A stretch of 64,000 nt of DNA, taken from contig CAJVZR010000015.1 in NCBI GenBank assembly GCA_913019965.1, positions 1-64,000 of the forward strand. Direction: 5' to 3'. This stretch comes from an uncultured Oleispira sp. GTDB taxonomy: Bacteria; Pseudomonadota; Gammaproteobacteria; Pseudomonadales; Oceanobacteraceae. Each line of letters begins with the position of its first letter. The first letter of the stretch is position 1. Made by a program: the position numbers and the translations under genes. Shown here one piece after another: positions 7,197-16,325 of the stretch. The notes under the pieces were generated by a model that did not search any database, was not told the origin of the DNA, and was given only the letters and a program-made list of their open reading frames with translations.

Positions 7197-9947
7197 ATGT
7201 TGAATTCCGTATGGGTCTCGTGGCCCGCTTTGACTAAACTTGGAACACTGGGCATTTTTGCCGGTTTATTAGTGCTCGCATTTGAAAGAGAAAAACTGTT
7301 CGATAACAATTTATTTGATTTCGAACGCTATGGAGAATACAACGAAGATATTGTTTGTGATGATCGCAGTTTATCAGCACGAACTGAAGATGGTACCTGT
7401 AACAACTTAGAAAATCCTGCGGAAGGTTCTGCCTTACGGCGCTTTGGTCGCAACGTTGAATTATCAGCGGCGGAAGGTGAAACCGATTCCTTACTAATTC
7501 CTAATCCAAGGGATGTGAGTAACTCGGTAATGGGCCGTAATGAATTTAAACCTGCGACTTCGGTAAACTTTATCGCCGCGGCATGGATTCAATTTATGGT
7601 ACACGACTGGGTTGACCATAGCCAAAGTGAAGCGGGTGACCCTATCATCGTTCCGCTACCACCGGGTGATGAACTGGGCACTGGTCAGCTTGAAATTAAA
7701 CGTACTCAAGCGGATCCAACCCGCACGATAGATGAAGAGCACTACCCTAATAGCTACCGTAATAATAATACCCACTGGTGGGATGGATCTCAGCTATACG
7801 GCAGTAATAAAAGCCAATCTGATGCCGTACGTTCATTTTCAGCGGGCCGCTTAACCGTCAACGACGATAATACGATTCCGACTGAATTTATGTCAGGTGT
7901 ACCGATTACTGGTTTTAATGATAACTGGTGGGTAGGCCTAAGCATGCTGCATCAAATCTTTGTTGCGGAGCATAATGCTATTGCCGATATGCTCGCTGCC
8001 AATAACCCAGGCCGATCCGACCAATGGCTATTTGATAAAGCCCGCTTAATCAACGCCGCCTTAATGGCCAAAATTCATACCGTTGAATGGACTCCAGCGA
8101 TTATTGCTAACCCTGTTACCGAACGTGCTATGTATGCAAACTGGTGGGGACTTTTAGGGGATCGCGAAGGCCGCGATGATTTCCAAGATGGTGTCGCCAA
8201 GCTAGCCGAGGATTTAGCTAAAACAGATTCTTTTGTGAAAAAAACCTTAGGCTTTAATCCGGCATTAAAAGATAAACTAGACGACGCCGCTTTCCTTGAA
8301 CATGCCATTGGTGGGCTGGTAGGTTCGCGTCAAGCCGATAATGCTGGCACGGCTTTTACGTTAACGGAAGAGTTTGTGGCCGTGTATCGTATGCACCCTC
8401 TTTTACGTGATGACGTAGAAGTTTATGACATAGGTTCTAATGTTGTTAGTGAGCGCATTGCGATTGAAGATACTCGTGATGGCGATGCAGAAGATATCAT
8501 GAGTGACCAAGGTGCAAACCGCTTATGGTATTCCTTTGGTATTACTCATCCGGGTTCATTAACCCTGCATAACTATCCACAGTTCTTGCGCAACCTTTCA
8601 ATTCCGCTAGTTGGCGATATTGATTTAGCGACCATCGATATTATTCGTGATCGTGAGCGTGGAGTTCCGCGTTATAACGAATTCCGTCGTCAAATTGGTT
8701 TGACGCCGATTAATAAATTCGAAGACTTAACTGACAATGCTGAAACTCTAGCGCAGCTTAAACGTTTATATAATAACGATGTGGAACAAATTGATGCTTT
8801 AGTCGGTCAGCTCGCTGAAACCATTCGCCCTGAAGGGTTTGCGTTTGGTGAAACCGCTTTCCAGATTTTCATCATGAATGCTTCTCGTCGACTCATTACC
8901 GACCGTTTTTATACCTCTCATTATAACGATGAAACTTATACGGCTGAAGGTATCGACTGGGTCGAAAATAATACTATGGTCGATGTATTACGCCGTCATT
9001 ATCCACAACTTAATAGCAGTTTAATCGGGGTGGATAACGCCTTTAAACCTTGGGGTTTAAATATTCCTGATAATTATGATTCATGGGCCGGTTGTGAAAA
9101 ACAGCAGCATCTATGGAATAACGGTATTTTGCGCACGGAGTTTAAAGCGGATGAAGTCCCTGCACTCGAAAAGATTGATGTTTTAGGCCTAATTAATCGC
9201 GTACTTTGGGATAAGGTCAATGATCAAAAAGATGTTGCCCCTCCGGGTTATAAGAAACCGATTCATGCTCATGGCGCCGTCGCGAAAGTTCAGTTTGTCG
9301 CGGATAGCTCAGAGTATACCGGTCTATTCCAAGGCTCTGACTGCGGCCTATTACGTTTATCCGTGACTGGTGACCCAAATGACCGTGGTTTCGCTCCTGG
9401 CTTAGCATGGAAGTCTTTTGTTGATAATAAACCCTCTGAAAACGTATCAGCTCTCTATACATTATCAGGCCAAGGCGACAACCAGAATTTCTTTGCTAAC
9501 GAACTGTCTCAATACGTTTCACCCGAAGCCAATGAGACCCTAGGTACCAGCCTAATATTTTCTGCCGTGACCAGTAAGCCAACGCGCTTAATGGTGGATG
9601 CAATGGCCGATACGAATCAAGATGGCAGTGCTGCGAGTAATGCGAAAGCTCCTACCCAAATCTATTTTGTACCGAGTGAAAATGTAAAAGGCAAGTTCTC
9701 CACCGGTGCTCATGATTTCCGTAACGATTTAACAACCCTCAATGCGGGTGAAGATCTTTATGATATTTATGCGACCAGTAAGAGTATTCGAACGTCTATT
9801 TTCCCTCGCTGGAATAAGCGTTATGCCAATGATCGCCGTAATAGCGCTAAAAAGATTGGTACGATTAAACTGACGTCTGATTTCAAATTATCGGAGTTTG
9901 GTGATAATGGTATCTTCTTTAAGCATCAGCGCTATGAAGATCGATAA
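7197..9947 (+). CDS. Animal-type haem peroxidase, fatty-acid alpha-dioxygenase-like
   Basis: A 916-residue protein of the cyclooxygenase/peroxidase superfamily. The distal haem motif is HDWVDH (136-141) and [10 protein letters not shown] is at 194-203. VYRMHPLL near 396 places Tyr397 three residues before proximal His400, the same Tyr-x-x-His arrangement as the catalytic Tyr and haem ligand of plant alpha-DOX and COX. This points to oxygenation of fatty acids, probably to 2-hydroperoxides, rather than simple peroxidase action. The N-terminal hydrophobic segment (about 12-28) may anchor it. About 250 C-terminal residues extend beyond the usual catalytic domain. AAGGA precedes the ATG. A sigma-54 promoter lies upstream. 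The last 29 bp overlap the convergent GH13 gene. Confidence 0.85.
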   Translation: MLNSVWVSWPALTKLGTLGIFAGLLVLAFEREKLFDNNLFDFERYGEYNEDIVCDDRSLSARTEDGTCNNLENPAEGSALRRFGRNVELSAAEGETDSLLIPNPRDVSNSVMGRNEFKPATSVNFIAAAWIQFMVHDWVDHSQSEAGDPIIVPLPPGDELGTGQLEIKRTQADPTRTIDEEHYPNSYRNNNTHWWDGSQLYGSNKSQSDAVRSFSAGRLTVNDDNTIPTEFMSGVPITGFNDNWWVGLSMLHQIFVAEHNAIADMLAANNPGRSDQWLFDKARLINAALMAKIHTVEWTPAIIANPVTERAMYANWWGLLGDREGRDDFQDGVAKLAEDLAKTDSFVKKTLGFNPALKDKLDDAAFLEHAIGGLVGSRQADNAGTAFTLTEEFVAVYRMHPLLRDDVEVYDIGSNVVSERIAIEDTRDGDAEDIMSDQGANRLWYSFGITHPGSLTLHNYPQFLRNLSIPLVGDIDLATIDIIRDRERGVPRYNEFRRQIGLTPINKFEDLTDNAETLAQLKRLYNNDVEQIDALVGQLAETIRPEGFAFGETAFQIFIMNASRRLITDRFYTSHYNDETYTAEGIDWVENNTMVDVLRRHYPQLNSSLIGVDNAFKPWGLNIPDNYDSWAGCEKQQHLWNNGILRTEFKADEVPALEKIDVLGLINRVLWDKVNDQKDVAPPGYKKPIHAHGAVAKVQFVADSSEYTGLFQGSDCGLLRLSVTGDPNDRGFAPGLAWKSFVDNKPSENVSALYTLSGQGDNQNFFANELSQYVSPEANETLGTSLIFSAVTSKPTRLMVDAMADTNQDGSAASNAKAPTQIYFVPSENVKGKFSTGAHDFRNDLTTLNAGEDLYDIYATSKSIRTSIFPRWNKRYANDRRNSAKKIGTIKLTSDFKLSEFGDNGIFFKHQRYEDR

Positions 9948-11724
9948 CGATTAGTCCGTTGCTGATCCACATCGTCTGATAAGGCGTGAGCTGGATCAGC
10001 ATATCTTGACGAGTCAATTTTTCACCAGTGATCAAGTCATGCCAATCATCTGTACTGATTAGATTAATATCCGACAGCATAAATGATTGCTCTTGATCAC
10101 TGATATTACTAATACAAAAAATACTCTGTTTTCTATCGTGAGATTGCCGCCAATAAGCAAAAATCTCATCCCCTAAGTGCAGAGTAAACTGCGTAGCATT
10201 AGGATGAAATGCGGACTGCTGCTGGCGAATCGATAATAAGCGCTTTAACTCAGAAAATACTTTTGCATGATGGCTCGAGCTATCCCTTAATAAAACCTCT
10301 AATTCATCGAACTGCCATTGATGGCGATTGATAGAACGATTATGGCCTGTATGCTCCATACGCTGATAATCATTTTTCGTTGCTAATAAGCTGTGAACAT
10401 AAATCCCTGGAATGCCTTCTAAACCAAACATAATGCTATGGGCACAAATAAAACGAGGTATGGCTAAATCATCCTTGCCTTTTATAGTTCCTTGCAAGGC
10501 ATCAAATAAAGCGATATTCACTTCATACGGTTTTTGTATCGCTTCACCTTGTTCATTTTCTAATGCACGCCAAGAAATACGACCACCAAAGCTTTGCAAA
10601 CTATCAACCAAAGTTTGAGTCTCTTCATCCCCCAAGATACCTTCAATGGGTCTTAGACCCATACCATCATGAGATGCGATGAAGTTAAAGTAAGTCGTGC
10701 CCAATTGGGCTGGCGGCATCGTCATCAACCATAACTTTAAATGATGACTATTCCCCGTTAACAAGGTATTCACTAATAACGGTGGTAAGGCAAAGTTGTA
10801 GACGCAGTGAGCTTCATTCGCATTACCAAAATAAGAGAGGTTCTCTCGATTTGGAATATTAGTTTCAGTGATAATAATCGCATCCTCTTGGGCATGCTCA
10901 ATCAATAACCTTAATAAGCGCACAACTTGATGAGTTTCGTCTAGATTAATACTCGGTGAAGCAACTTTTTTCCATAAGAAGGCGATTGCATCAAGACGGA
11001 AGATACGCACCCCCATGTCCAGATACTGGCGAATGATTTTTATAAACTGCACCAGTACGGCGGGGTTTCTAAAATCTAAATCGACTTGATCATGACTAAA
11101 GGTACACCATACATATTGAATACCACGCTCTGTTTGAGTTTCTCTTAATAAAGCACTGGTTCTTGGCCGCACGACTTGTGTCAAGTCCGCACTTGCCGAC
11201 TCAGTATAAAAATAATCATGTCCAGGGCCACGACCCTTAATAAAATTTTGAAACCATAAACTACGACTTGAGCAGTGATTAATAACCAAGTCCGCCATTA
11301 AGCGATAATCTTGGCTAATATTTTCAATATCTCTCCAATCGCCAAGGGCTTCATTAATACTAGAGAAGTCCATCACCGAAAAACCATCATCAGAGCTGAA
11401 AGGAAAAAAGGGTAGTATATGTACGCTATTGACCAAGCCCTCACAATGCTCATCGAGAAAATACTTTAAACTAACCAGTGGTTTTTCTTTATCCGATAAA
11501 AAGCTATCTCCATACGTAATCATGATGGTCGTTGATTGATCCCATAAATCATTCAACTGCATTGATTCATGAGAAGCTACTTGATGACCTGCATTCTCTA
11601 AACGCATTTCTTTTAACAATTTCCCGGCTAATTCATCAAACGTCATACCAATATCCGTTTGATGATAAATTTGCTCCAGTAAATGCTGACTGCGGGTTAA
11701 TAATGCAGAATCAAATAAACTCAT
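9919..11724 (-). CDS. GH13_18 phosphorylase, probably glucosylglycerate phosphorylase
   Basis: A 601-residue (beta/alpha)8 amylase-family protein like sucrose phosphorylase. Visible elements: [10 protein letters not shown] (near 145), nucleophile Asp245 in [10 protein letters not shown], acid/base Glu287 in IITETN, and HD at 352-353 in [12 protein letters not shown]. The subfamily includes sucrose, sucrose-6F-phosphate, glucosylglycerol and glucosylglycerate phosphorylases (E. coli YcjM). Linkage to glucosyl-3-phosphoglycerate synthase, phosphatase and glycerate kinase argues for glucosylglycerate + Pi to glucose-1-phosphate + glycerate. The start overlaps the synthase stop by 4 bp, so the genes are coupled. 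Specificity within the subfamily is inferred from context. Confidence 0.85.
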   Translation of the reverse strand: MSLFDSALLTRSQHLLEQIYHQTDIGMTFDELAGKLLKEMRLENAGHQVASHESMQLNDLWDQSTTIMITYGDSFLSDKEKPLVSLKYFLDEHCEGLVNSVHILPFFPFSSDDGFSVMDFSSINEALGDWRDIENISQDYRLMADLVINHCSSRSLWFQNFIKGRGPGHDYFYTESASADLTQVVRPRTSALLRETQTERGIQYVWCTFSHDQVDLDFRNPAVLVQFIKIIRQYLDMGVRIFRLDAIAFLWKKVASPSINLDETHQVVRLLRLLIEHAQEDAIIITETNIPNRENLSYFGNANEAHCVYNFALPPLLVNTLLTGNSHHLKLWLMTMPPAQLGTTYFNFIASHDGMGLRPIEGILGDEETQTLVDSLQSFGGRISWRALENEQGEAIQKPYEVNIALFDALQGTIKGKDDLAIPRFICAHSIMFGLEGIPGIYVHSLLATKNDYQRMEHTGHNRSINRHQWQFDELEVLLRDSSSHHAKVFSELKRLLSIRQQQSAFHPNATQFTLHLGDEIFAYWRQSHDRKQSIFCISNISDQEQSFMLSDINLISTDDWHDLITGEKLTRQDMLIQLTPYQTMWISNGLIVIDLHSADA

Positions 11725-12947
11725 CGTGACATAAACTCCTTGTTATCCTCTTCTACCGCCTCATATAAGCGCTCTAAAATATCGGGCTTAGCACTGATTA
11801 CCCGATTCCAGCTTGGAATAAAAGGGGTCTCCATGGGTTTATCTAAAAAGGCTTCTCCCGCTTTCATAATATTTTGTGCAAACAGCTCTACCGCTTTTTC
11901 TTCTTGGTGAATGTCTAGAGTTAAGCCATTCATGACGGCATCATTATGATAGGTTTCTATAAAATCGAGGGCGATACGAAAGTAAGTCGCTTTAATCGAA
12001 CGAAAGGTTTCCGTATTAAAGGTCTTGCCATGAGTGGCGAGTTTTCTAAACAGTGCCTTAGAAATATCAATGGACATTTTTGATAGTCCACCTTGATCGT
12101 CTGCGAAAGATAAATCCTGATGTTTATGATCATAAATATCGGCAATATCAACCTGGCATAAACGGTTATTAGCGTAGTTGCGATGCATTTCAGAAAGCAC
12201 CCCAATCTCTAACCCCCAATCGCTTGGGATTCGAATATCATTGAGAACATCTTTACGAAATGAAAACTCCCCTGCTAATGGGTAGCGAAAGCTATCCATA
12301 AACTGCAGGTATTCCATTTCGCCAAATATTTTTTTCAACGCACGTAATAAAGGCGTCACTAATAAGCGGCTCACCCGGCCATTGATCTTGCCATCGGCTA
12401 CCCGAGCATAAAAGCCTTTGCAAAATTCATAGTTAAACCTTGGATTGGCAACCGGGTAGATAAGTCGTGCGAGTAACTCTCTGTCGTAAGTCACAATATC
12501 GCAATCGTGTAAGGCAACCGATTCTGAGCGATTAGACGCTAAGGTATAACCCATGCAATACCAAACATTTCGGCCTTTACCTAGTTCCTTGGGCGCTAAA
12601 TTTAATGCCTGCAATTCAGCATCCAGTGCTTGTAATCTTGGCCCTTCATTCCAAAGTACTCGATGGTGCTGGGGCAGTTTATTAAAAAATGTGAGGGCAT
12701 GGCGATATTGCGCTTCATCAGCCCGATCCAAACCAATAACAATTTCATTTAAATAGTCAGCGCCTTCTAAGTGCCTAACGATATTGGGCAGCGCCTCGCC
12801 TTCTAATTCCGAAAAGAGCGACGGCAAAATTAACGACATAGGTCGCCTTTTGCTAAAGGTTCGTAATTCACTTTCTATCTCTTCAACTGGGCGGCGAGAT
12901 AAATTGTGCAAGGTTGTAACTATGCCATTTTGATAGAAGTCAGCCAT
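11721..12947 (-). CDS. gpgS: Glucosyl-3-phosphoglycerate synthase-like glycosyltransferase
   Basis: A 408-residue GT-A-type glycosyltransferase. [13 protein letters not shown] (near 38-50) begins the nucleotide-binding fold, [12 protein letters not shown] precedes the metal-binding D-x-D at Asp148-Cys-Asp150 (ALHDCDIVT), and [10 protein letters not shown] and [12 protein letters not shown] are conserved acceptor-site blocks. The family joins glucose from NDP-glucose to 3-phosphoglycerate (or mannose in the related MpgS). Neighbouring phosphatase and glycerate kinase genes fit this. It lies 37 bp after the phosphatase and overlaps the phosphorylase by 4 bp. Glucosyl rather than mannosyl transfer is inferred from the GH13_18 partner. 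Confidence 0.83.
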   Translation of the reverse strand: MADFYQNGIVTTLHNLSRRPVEEIESELRTFSKRRPMSLILPSLFSELEGEALPNIVRHLEGADYLNEIVIGLDRADEAQYRHALTFFNKLPQHHRVLWNEGPRLQALDAELQALNLAPKELGKGRNVWYCMGYTLASNRSESVALHDCDIVTYDRELLARLIYPVANPRFNYEFCKGFYARVADGKINGRVSRLLVTPLLRALKKIFGEMEYLQFMDSFRYPLAGEFSFRKDVLNDIRIPSDWGLEIGVLSEMHRNYANNRLCQVDIADIYDHKHQDLSFADDQGGLSKMSIDISKALFRKLATHGKTFNTETFRSIKATYFRIALDFIETYHNDAVMNGLTLDIHQEEKAVELFAQNIMKAGEAFLDKPMETPFIPSWNRVISAKPDILERLYEAVEEDNKEFMSR

Positions 12948-12984
12948 AACAGCTCCTTATTATTTAAATTATGAAATACTTGAG

Positions 12985-13812
12985 TTATAGAATTTTGCCT
13001 AAGCCACTACTCCAACCTCGGGGGCCAAACTCGTCAGAGATAAAAAAGCCTCTGACTCTTTTTAACTTAGGGGGAGAATGAACGGGCGAGCGAATAATCA
13101 GCGCAAGATCCGCTTGCTCTAACATGGCAACATCATTACCGCTGTCGCCAATAGCAATAGTTTTAAAATCCGCAGCCGCAGCTTGATTTTTATATTCTTG
13201 TGCTAGCCAAGCGAGGGCCTGCCCTTTGTCGCAAGGCCCACTTAAATGTAAAAAGCGCCCTCCTTGTAAAACATGGCCACCTTGATCCTGTAACCAGTGA
13301 ATGAATTCCTGCTTGGCTTTATCAACCCCAAGCCAGGAAATCGGCTCACCATATTCTCGTTGATTGGCTAATTGCGCCTGCGCTAACGACAACCCCGTCA
13401 CCTGCGCAATAACCTCTTCTTTCATCGCGGCAAAATGACTAAAGCTGTGGGGAAACTGTTTTTTGGCTTTATTAAGGAGAGCTAACCAGTAACTACGAGG
13501 TTCACTTAAGCGATAAACCCAAAAATCATCTAGCTCTATGCACTGATTAGGCTTACTGGAAAAATAGCCGCGTGGGATATAAATCGCCGCACCATTTTCA
13601 ATAATAAATGGGTGCTGATTGTTCAGTTCCTGACGAATAGTCATCACTTCTGCACGGGTTTTACTGGTGGTCAAAATCAATGGAATCTGTTTTTGGGTTA
13701 GCTCGAGTAAACGTTTATCCGCGGCTTGATGGCTATAGTTATCGTGATCTAATAGAGAACCATCAAGATCACTGAAGATTAACCAATTCACTTCTTTATT
13801 GGACGGTTTCAT
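12985..13812 (-). CDS. gpgP: HAD-IIB phosphatase of the mannosyl/glucosyl-3-phosphoglycerate phosphatase family
   Basis: A 275-residue HAD hydrolase. The nucleophile motif is FSDLDGSLLDHD (Asp15, Asp17). ILTTSKTRAEV is motif II, and IGDSGNDVAMLEQADLALII is motif IV with the magnesium ligands. PFIIENGAAIYIPRGYF is typical of the MpgP/YedP group. It should remove the phosphate from glucosyl-3-phosphoglycerate to give glucosylglycerate. Its start overlaps the end of the glycerate kinase gene by 4 bp. The substrate is inferred from the operon. Confidence 0.85.
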   Translation of the reverse strand: MKPSNKEVNWLIFSDLDGSLLDHDNYSHQAADKRLLELTQKQIPLILTTSKTRAEVMTIRQELNNQHPFIIENGAAIYIPRGYFSSKPNQCIELDDFWVYRLSEPRSYWLALLNKAKKQFPHSFSHFAAMKEEVIAQVTGLSLAQAQLANQREYGEPISWLGVDKAKQEFIHWLQDQGGHVLQGGRFLHLSGPCDKGQALAWLAQEYKNQAAAADFKTIAIGDSGNDVAMLEQADLALIIRSPVHSPPKLKRVRGFFISDEFGPRGWSSGLGKIL

Positions 13813-14813
13813 TTATCAGCCTCGCTCACACTGTCCAACTTCACACTGTCCAACTTCACACCATCCAACTTAACCTCATGCAAACCATATCGAGGGTCGT
13901 TGGGTAAAGGATTTGGCGCTAGATAAGCGGCGACTTGGCGCTTGGGAGTAAGCTGAAATAAATGCTGGCAGTTCTGCGGAAGGTATTTCAAACTATGGCG
14001 AGTTAAACGTTCATAGTGCTGAATAAACTGCTGCAGTTCATCGGCCTGCATAATATGATTATTCATCTCAACAGTAGGCGCTAAGTTAACTTGCTGCTGT
14101 AGCTTTTGCTCTTGCTCTAAGCGCCACTGATAGACACAACTAAAGCTTGGGGCTTGCAGCATGATTAAGCGATCAATGATCTGCCAAAGCTCGGGGTAGT
14201 TCGTTACTAACTGCTGATTGATATAATGCCGCCATTCACCCTCAGGGTCTTGCAGCGATTCCAGCTCATTGATTGGCTCTAATAATACTTCTTCCGCTTC
14301 TGCCGTAATGCCAACACACCAACCTTCTAGGATGATAATATCTAATGGAGTCGTGACTTCTGGCCACTCTTCTTCTGGCAAGCGTTCATCTTGTGCTTTA
14401 TTAAATCTGGGGACTTTTACTTCACCCTGGTGGCGTGAGGCCAAGTTATTCAGGGTCTCAATCGCTAATTCTAGGTCGTGAGTGCCCGGAACTCCCCGAG
14501 TTGATAGGAGTGGGTGTACATCCACTGCCAATTGCTGCCTCTGCTGACGAGTCAGATAGAAATCATCAATTGAGATGGCAATCGCTCGCAGACCTCGATC
14601 TTGCAAGCAGGTACTGAGGTAATCCGCTAAAGTTGTCTTGCCGGACCCTTGGCAGCCATTGATTCCGATCACGATGGTCTTATTTACCCCCTTACTTGCA
14701 CTATTGTGGTGCTCAATAATGGTTTCGACAATAGGATCAAACCATATTGAAGCTTGCTGTAAATAATGATCGGGCAAACCATTCCTTGTGATAAATCCAC
14801 GCTTTGCACCCAT
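13809..14813 (-). CDS. D-glycerate 3-kinase-type P-loop kinase
   Basis: A 334-residue kinase of the plant/yeast glycerate kinase (GLYK) and uridine kinase-like group. The P-loop is GINGCQGSGKTT (50-61), followed by ISIDDFYLT and the STRGVPGTHD substrate motif; LEGWCVG is the Walker B region. It would make 3-phosphoglycerate from glycerate, closing the glucosylglycerate cycle. I chose the ATG at 14813 because GAGG is 5 nt upstream; a GTG at 14819 is also in frame. It is the first gene of the four-gene operon. The extreme C-terminus holds a short tandem repeat (VKLDS-type) from 15-bp DNA repeats. Confidence 0.85.
   Translation of the reverse strand: MGAKRGFITRNGLPDHYLQQASIWFDPIVETIIEHHNSASKGVNKTIVIGINGCQGSGKTTLADYLSTCLQDRGLRAIAISIDDFYLTRQQRQQLAVDVHPLLSTRGVPGTHDLELAIETLNNLASRHQGEVKVPRFNKAQDERLPEEEWPEVTTPLDIIILEGWCVGITAEAEEVLLEPINELESLQDPEGEWRHYINQQLVTNYPELWQIIDRLIMLQAPSFSCVYQWRLEQEQKLQQQVNLAPTVEMNNHIMQADELQQFIQHYERLTRHSLKYLPQNCQHLFQLTPKRQVAAYLAPNPLPNDPRYGLHEVKLDGVKLDSVKLDSVSEADK
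13826..13870. repeat. Three tandem 15-bp repeats in the 3' end of the glycerate kinase gene
   Basis: TCACACTGTCCAACT occurs at 13826-13840 and 13841-13855, and with two changes at 13856-13870. It keeps the frame and encodes repeated VKLDS/VKLDG near the protein end. It is likely to vary in copy number between strains. Confidence 0.85.
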
Positions 14814-14969
14814 AAACACCTCATTACACTGCTAAAACAGTGGCTATTGACTGTGATTTAATAGTGATAGAGCAGGATCCATACCTGTTTGGAACATTTA
14901 ATCCAATTTAATTCCTTTTCATCAGCAATACCTCCTAAAGCCCCATGATTAGAGGGTTATAGCCATTTC

Positions 14970-15064
14970 CTGTCATTTAAATGCAATCCAACTGCAATCT
15001 AAATGCAACCTAATTGCCACGAAAGTGTAATAAGTCTGCAACCTGTAATATTTCTGTAACATTG
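14970..15064 (+). promoter_or_regulatory. Extended Pho box array upstream of pstS
   Basis: From 14970, seven consecutive 11-bp units begin with a CTGTCAT-like core (CTGTCATTTAA, ATGCAATCCAA, CTGCAATCTAA, ATGCAACCTAA, TTGCCACGAAA, GTGTAATAAGT, CTGCAACCTGT). A shifted, strong pair CTGTAATATTT/CTGTAACATTG lies at 15043-15064. PhoB binds 11-bp direct repeats of this kind. The strong pair would sit near -35 of the pstS promoter. The region 14820-14969 holds nothing else I can identify. Confidence 0.75.
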
Positions 15065-15166
15065 CTAATAGATACTTCTCATCACTGAATAAGCACTCGA
15101 TACCTGAGTTCGAACAAATACTTCTTACCTAGAAAGGTCTAGGCAAGAATGACAATTAGATAGGAA

Positions 15167-16216
15167 ATGATGATGAAAAAATTATTAGCTCTAAGTGCTG
15201 CTCTTGCAGCCTCTGCAATCAGCATGTCAGCCAACGCCCAGCGTGATTACATCAGCGTTGTGGGTTCTTCTACAGTTTACCCATTCTCTACTGTAGTAGC
15301 AGAGCGTTTTGGTAAGTCGACTAAGTTCGCGACGCCTAAAGTTGAATCTACCGGTTCTGGCGGTGGTTTAAAGTTGTTCTGTTCGGGTGTAGGTAGTGCT
15401 ACTCCAGATATCACCAACGCTTCTCGTGCAATCAAAAGCTCTGAAATCAATCTTTGCGCGAAGAACGGCGTTAAAGACATCATTGAGATAACCGTGGGTT
15501 ATGACGGTATCGTACTAGCCAATACTACAGCGGCTAAGCAGATTTCTTTAACTCGTCGCGAGATCTTTCTAGCCTTAGGCAAGAACATCCCTAACCCAGA
15601 TGGCAGCGAGACCTTAGTTGATAACCCATACAAAATGTGGAATGAAATCAACCCAACGCTACCAGCGACTAAAATTGAAGTATTAGGCCCACCACCAACG
15701 TCAGGTACTCGTGATGCATTTGCTGAACTAGCACTTGAAGGTGGTTGTAAAGCTTTCCCTTTCATTAAAGCGATCAAGAAGCAAGATAAGAAGAAGTACA
15801 AGGCAATCTGCCACGGTGTTCGTGAAGACGGTGCTTATGTAGAAGCTGGCGAAAACGATAACCTTATCGTTCAGAAACTAGTCGCTAACCCTTCTGCTTT
15901 AGGTGTATTTGGTTATAGTTTCCTAGAACAAAACTCAGATAAGGTTCAAGGTTCAATTATTGATGGTAAACTACCAACCTTCGATGCGATCGCTGAAGGT
16001 GATTACCCTGTAAGCCGCTCTTTATACTTCTATGTTAAGAAGGCTCACATCGGTGTAATCCCTGGTATCGAAGAATACTTAGCTGAGTTTACTTCTGAGA
16101 AAGCCATGGGCGAATACGGCTACCTAGCTGAAAAAGGTATGATCCCAATGACTGACGAAGAACGTACTAAAGTATTGAGTACAGTGAAGAATTTAACGAC
16201 TCTGGCTAAGAAATAA
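15167..16216 (+). CDS. pstS: Phosphate ABC transporter substrate-binding protein PstS
   Basis: A 349-residue periplasmic protein. The signal peptide ends near residue 24 (SANAQ). VVGSSTVYPF and ESTGSGGGLKLFCSG carry the phosphate-binding Ser/Thr residues; GPPPTSGTRDAF is the second binding loop. It captures phosphate for the Pst ABC importer. The start is one of three consecutive ATGs (15167, 15170, 15173) after AGGAA; the third has the best spacing. A long PhoB array precedes it, and a strong terminator separates it from pstC, so it should be made in excess over the membrane components. Confidence 0.96.
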   Translation: MMMKKLLALSAALAASAISMSANAQRDYISVVGSSTVYPFSTVVAERFGKSTKFATPKVESTGSGGGLKLFCSGVGSATPDITNASRAIKSSEINLCAKNGVKDIIEITVGYDGIVLANTTAAKQISLTRREIFLALGKNIPNPDGSETLVDNPYKMWNEINPTLPATKIEVLGPPPTSGTRDAFAELALEGGCKAFPFIKAIKKQDKKKYKAICHGVREDGAYVEAGENDNLIVQKLVANPSALGVFGYSFLEQNSDKVQGSIIDGKLPTFDAIAEGDYPVSRSLYFYVKKAHIGVIPGIEEYLAEFTSEKAMGEYGYLAEKGMIPMTDEERTKVLSTVKNLTTLAKK

Positions 16217-16240
16217 GTCTAGTCTAAAGTAGTACCGATC

Positions 16241-16282
16241 GCCGAGGCCTATTCTCTCATCAGAATAGGTCTCGGCTTTTTC
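16241..16282 (+). terminator. Terminator/attenuator between pstS and pstC
   Basis: GCCGAGGCCTATTCT (16241-16255) pairs with AGAATAGGTCTCGGC (16262-16276), 15 pairs with one G-U, a 6-nt loop and TTTTTCG. It lies inside the pst operon, so partial readthrough would lower pstCAB relative to pstS. Confidence 0.88.
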
Positions 16283-16325
16283 GTATTAAAAAGAAACTCA
16301 AAATAATTGGTAGACAAACAAGCAC

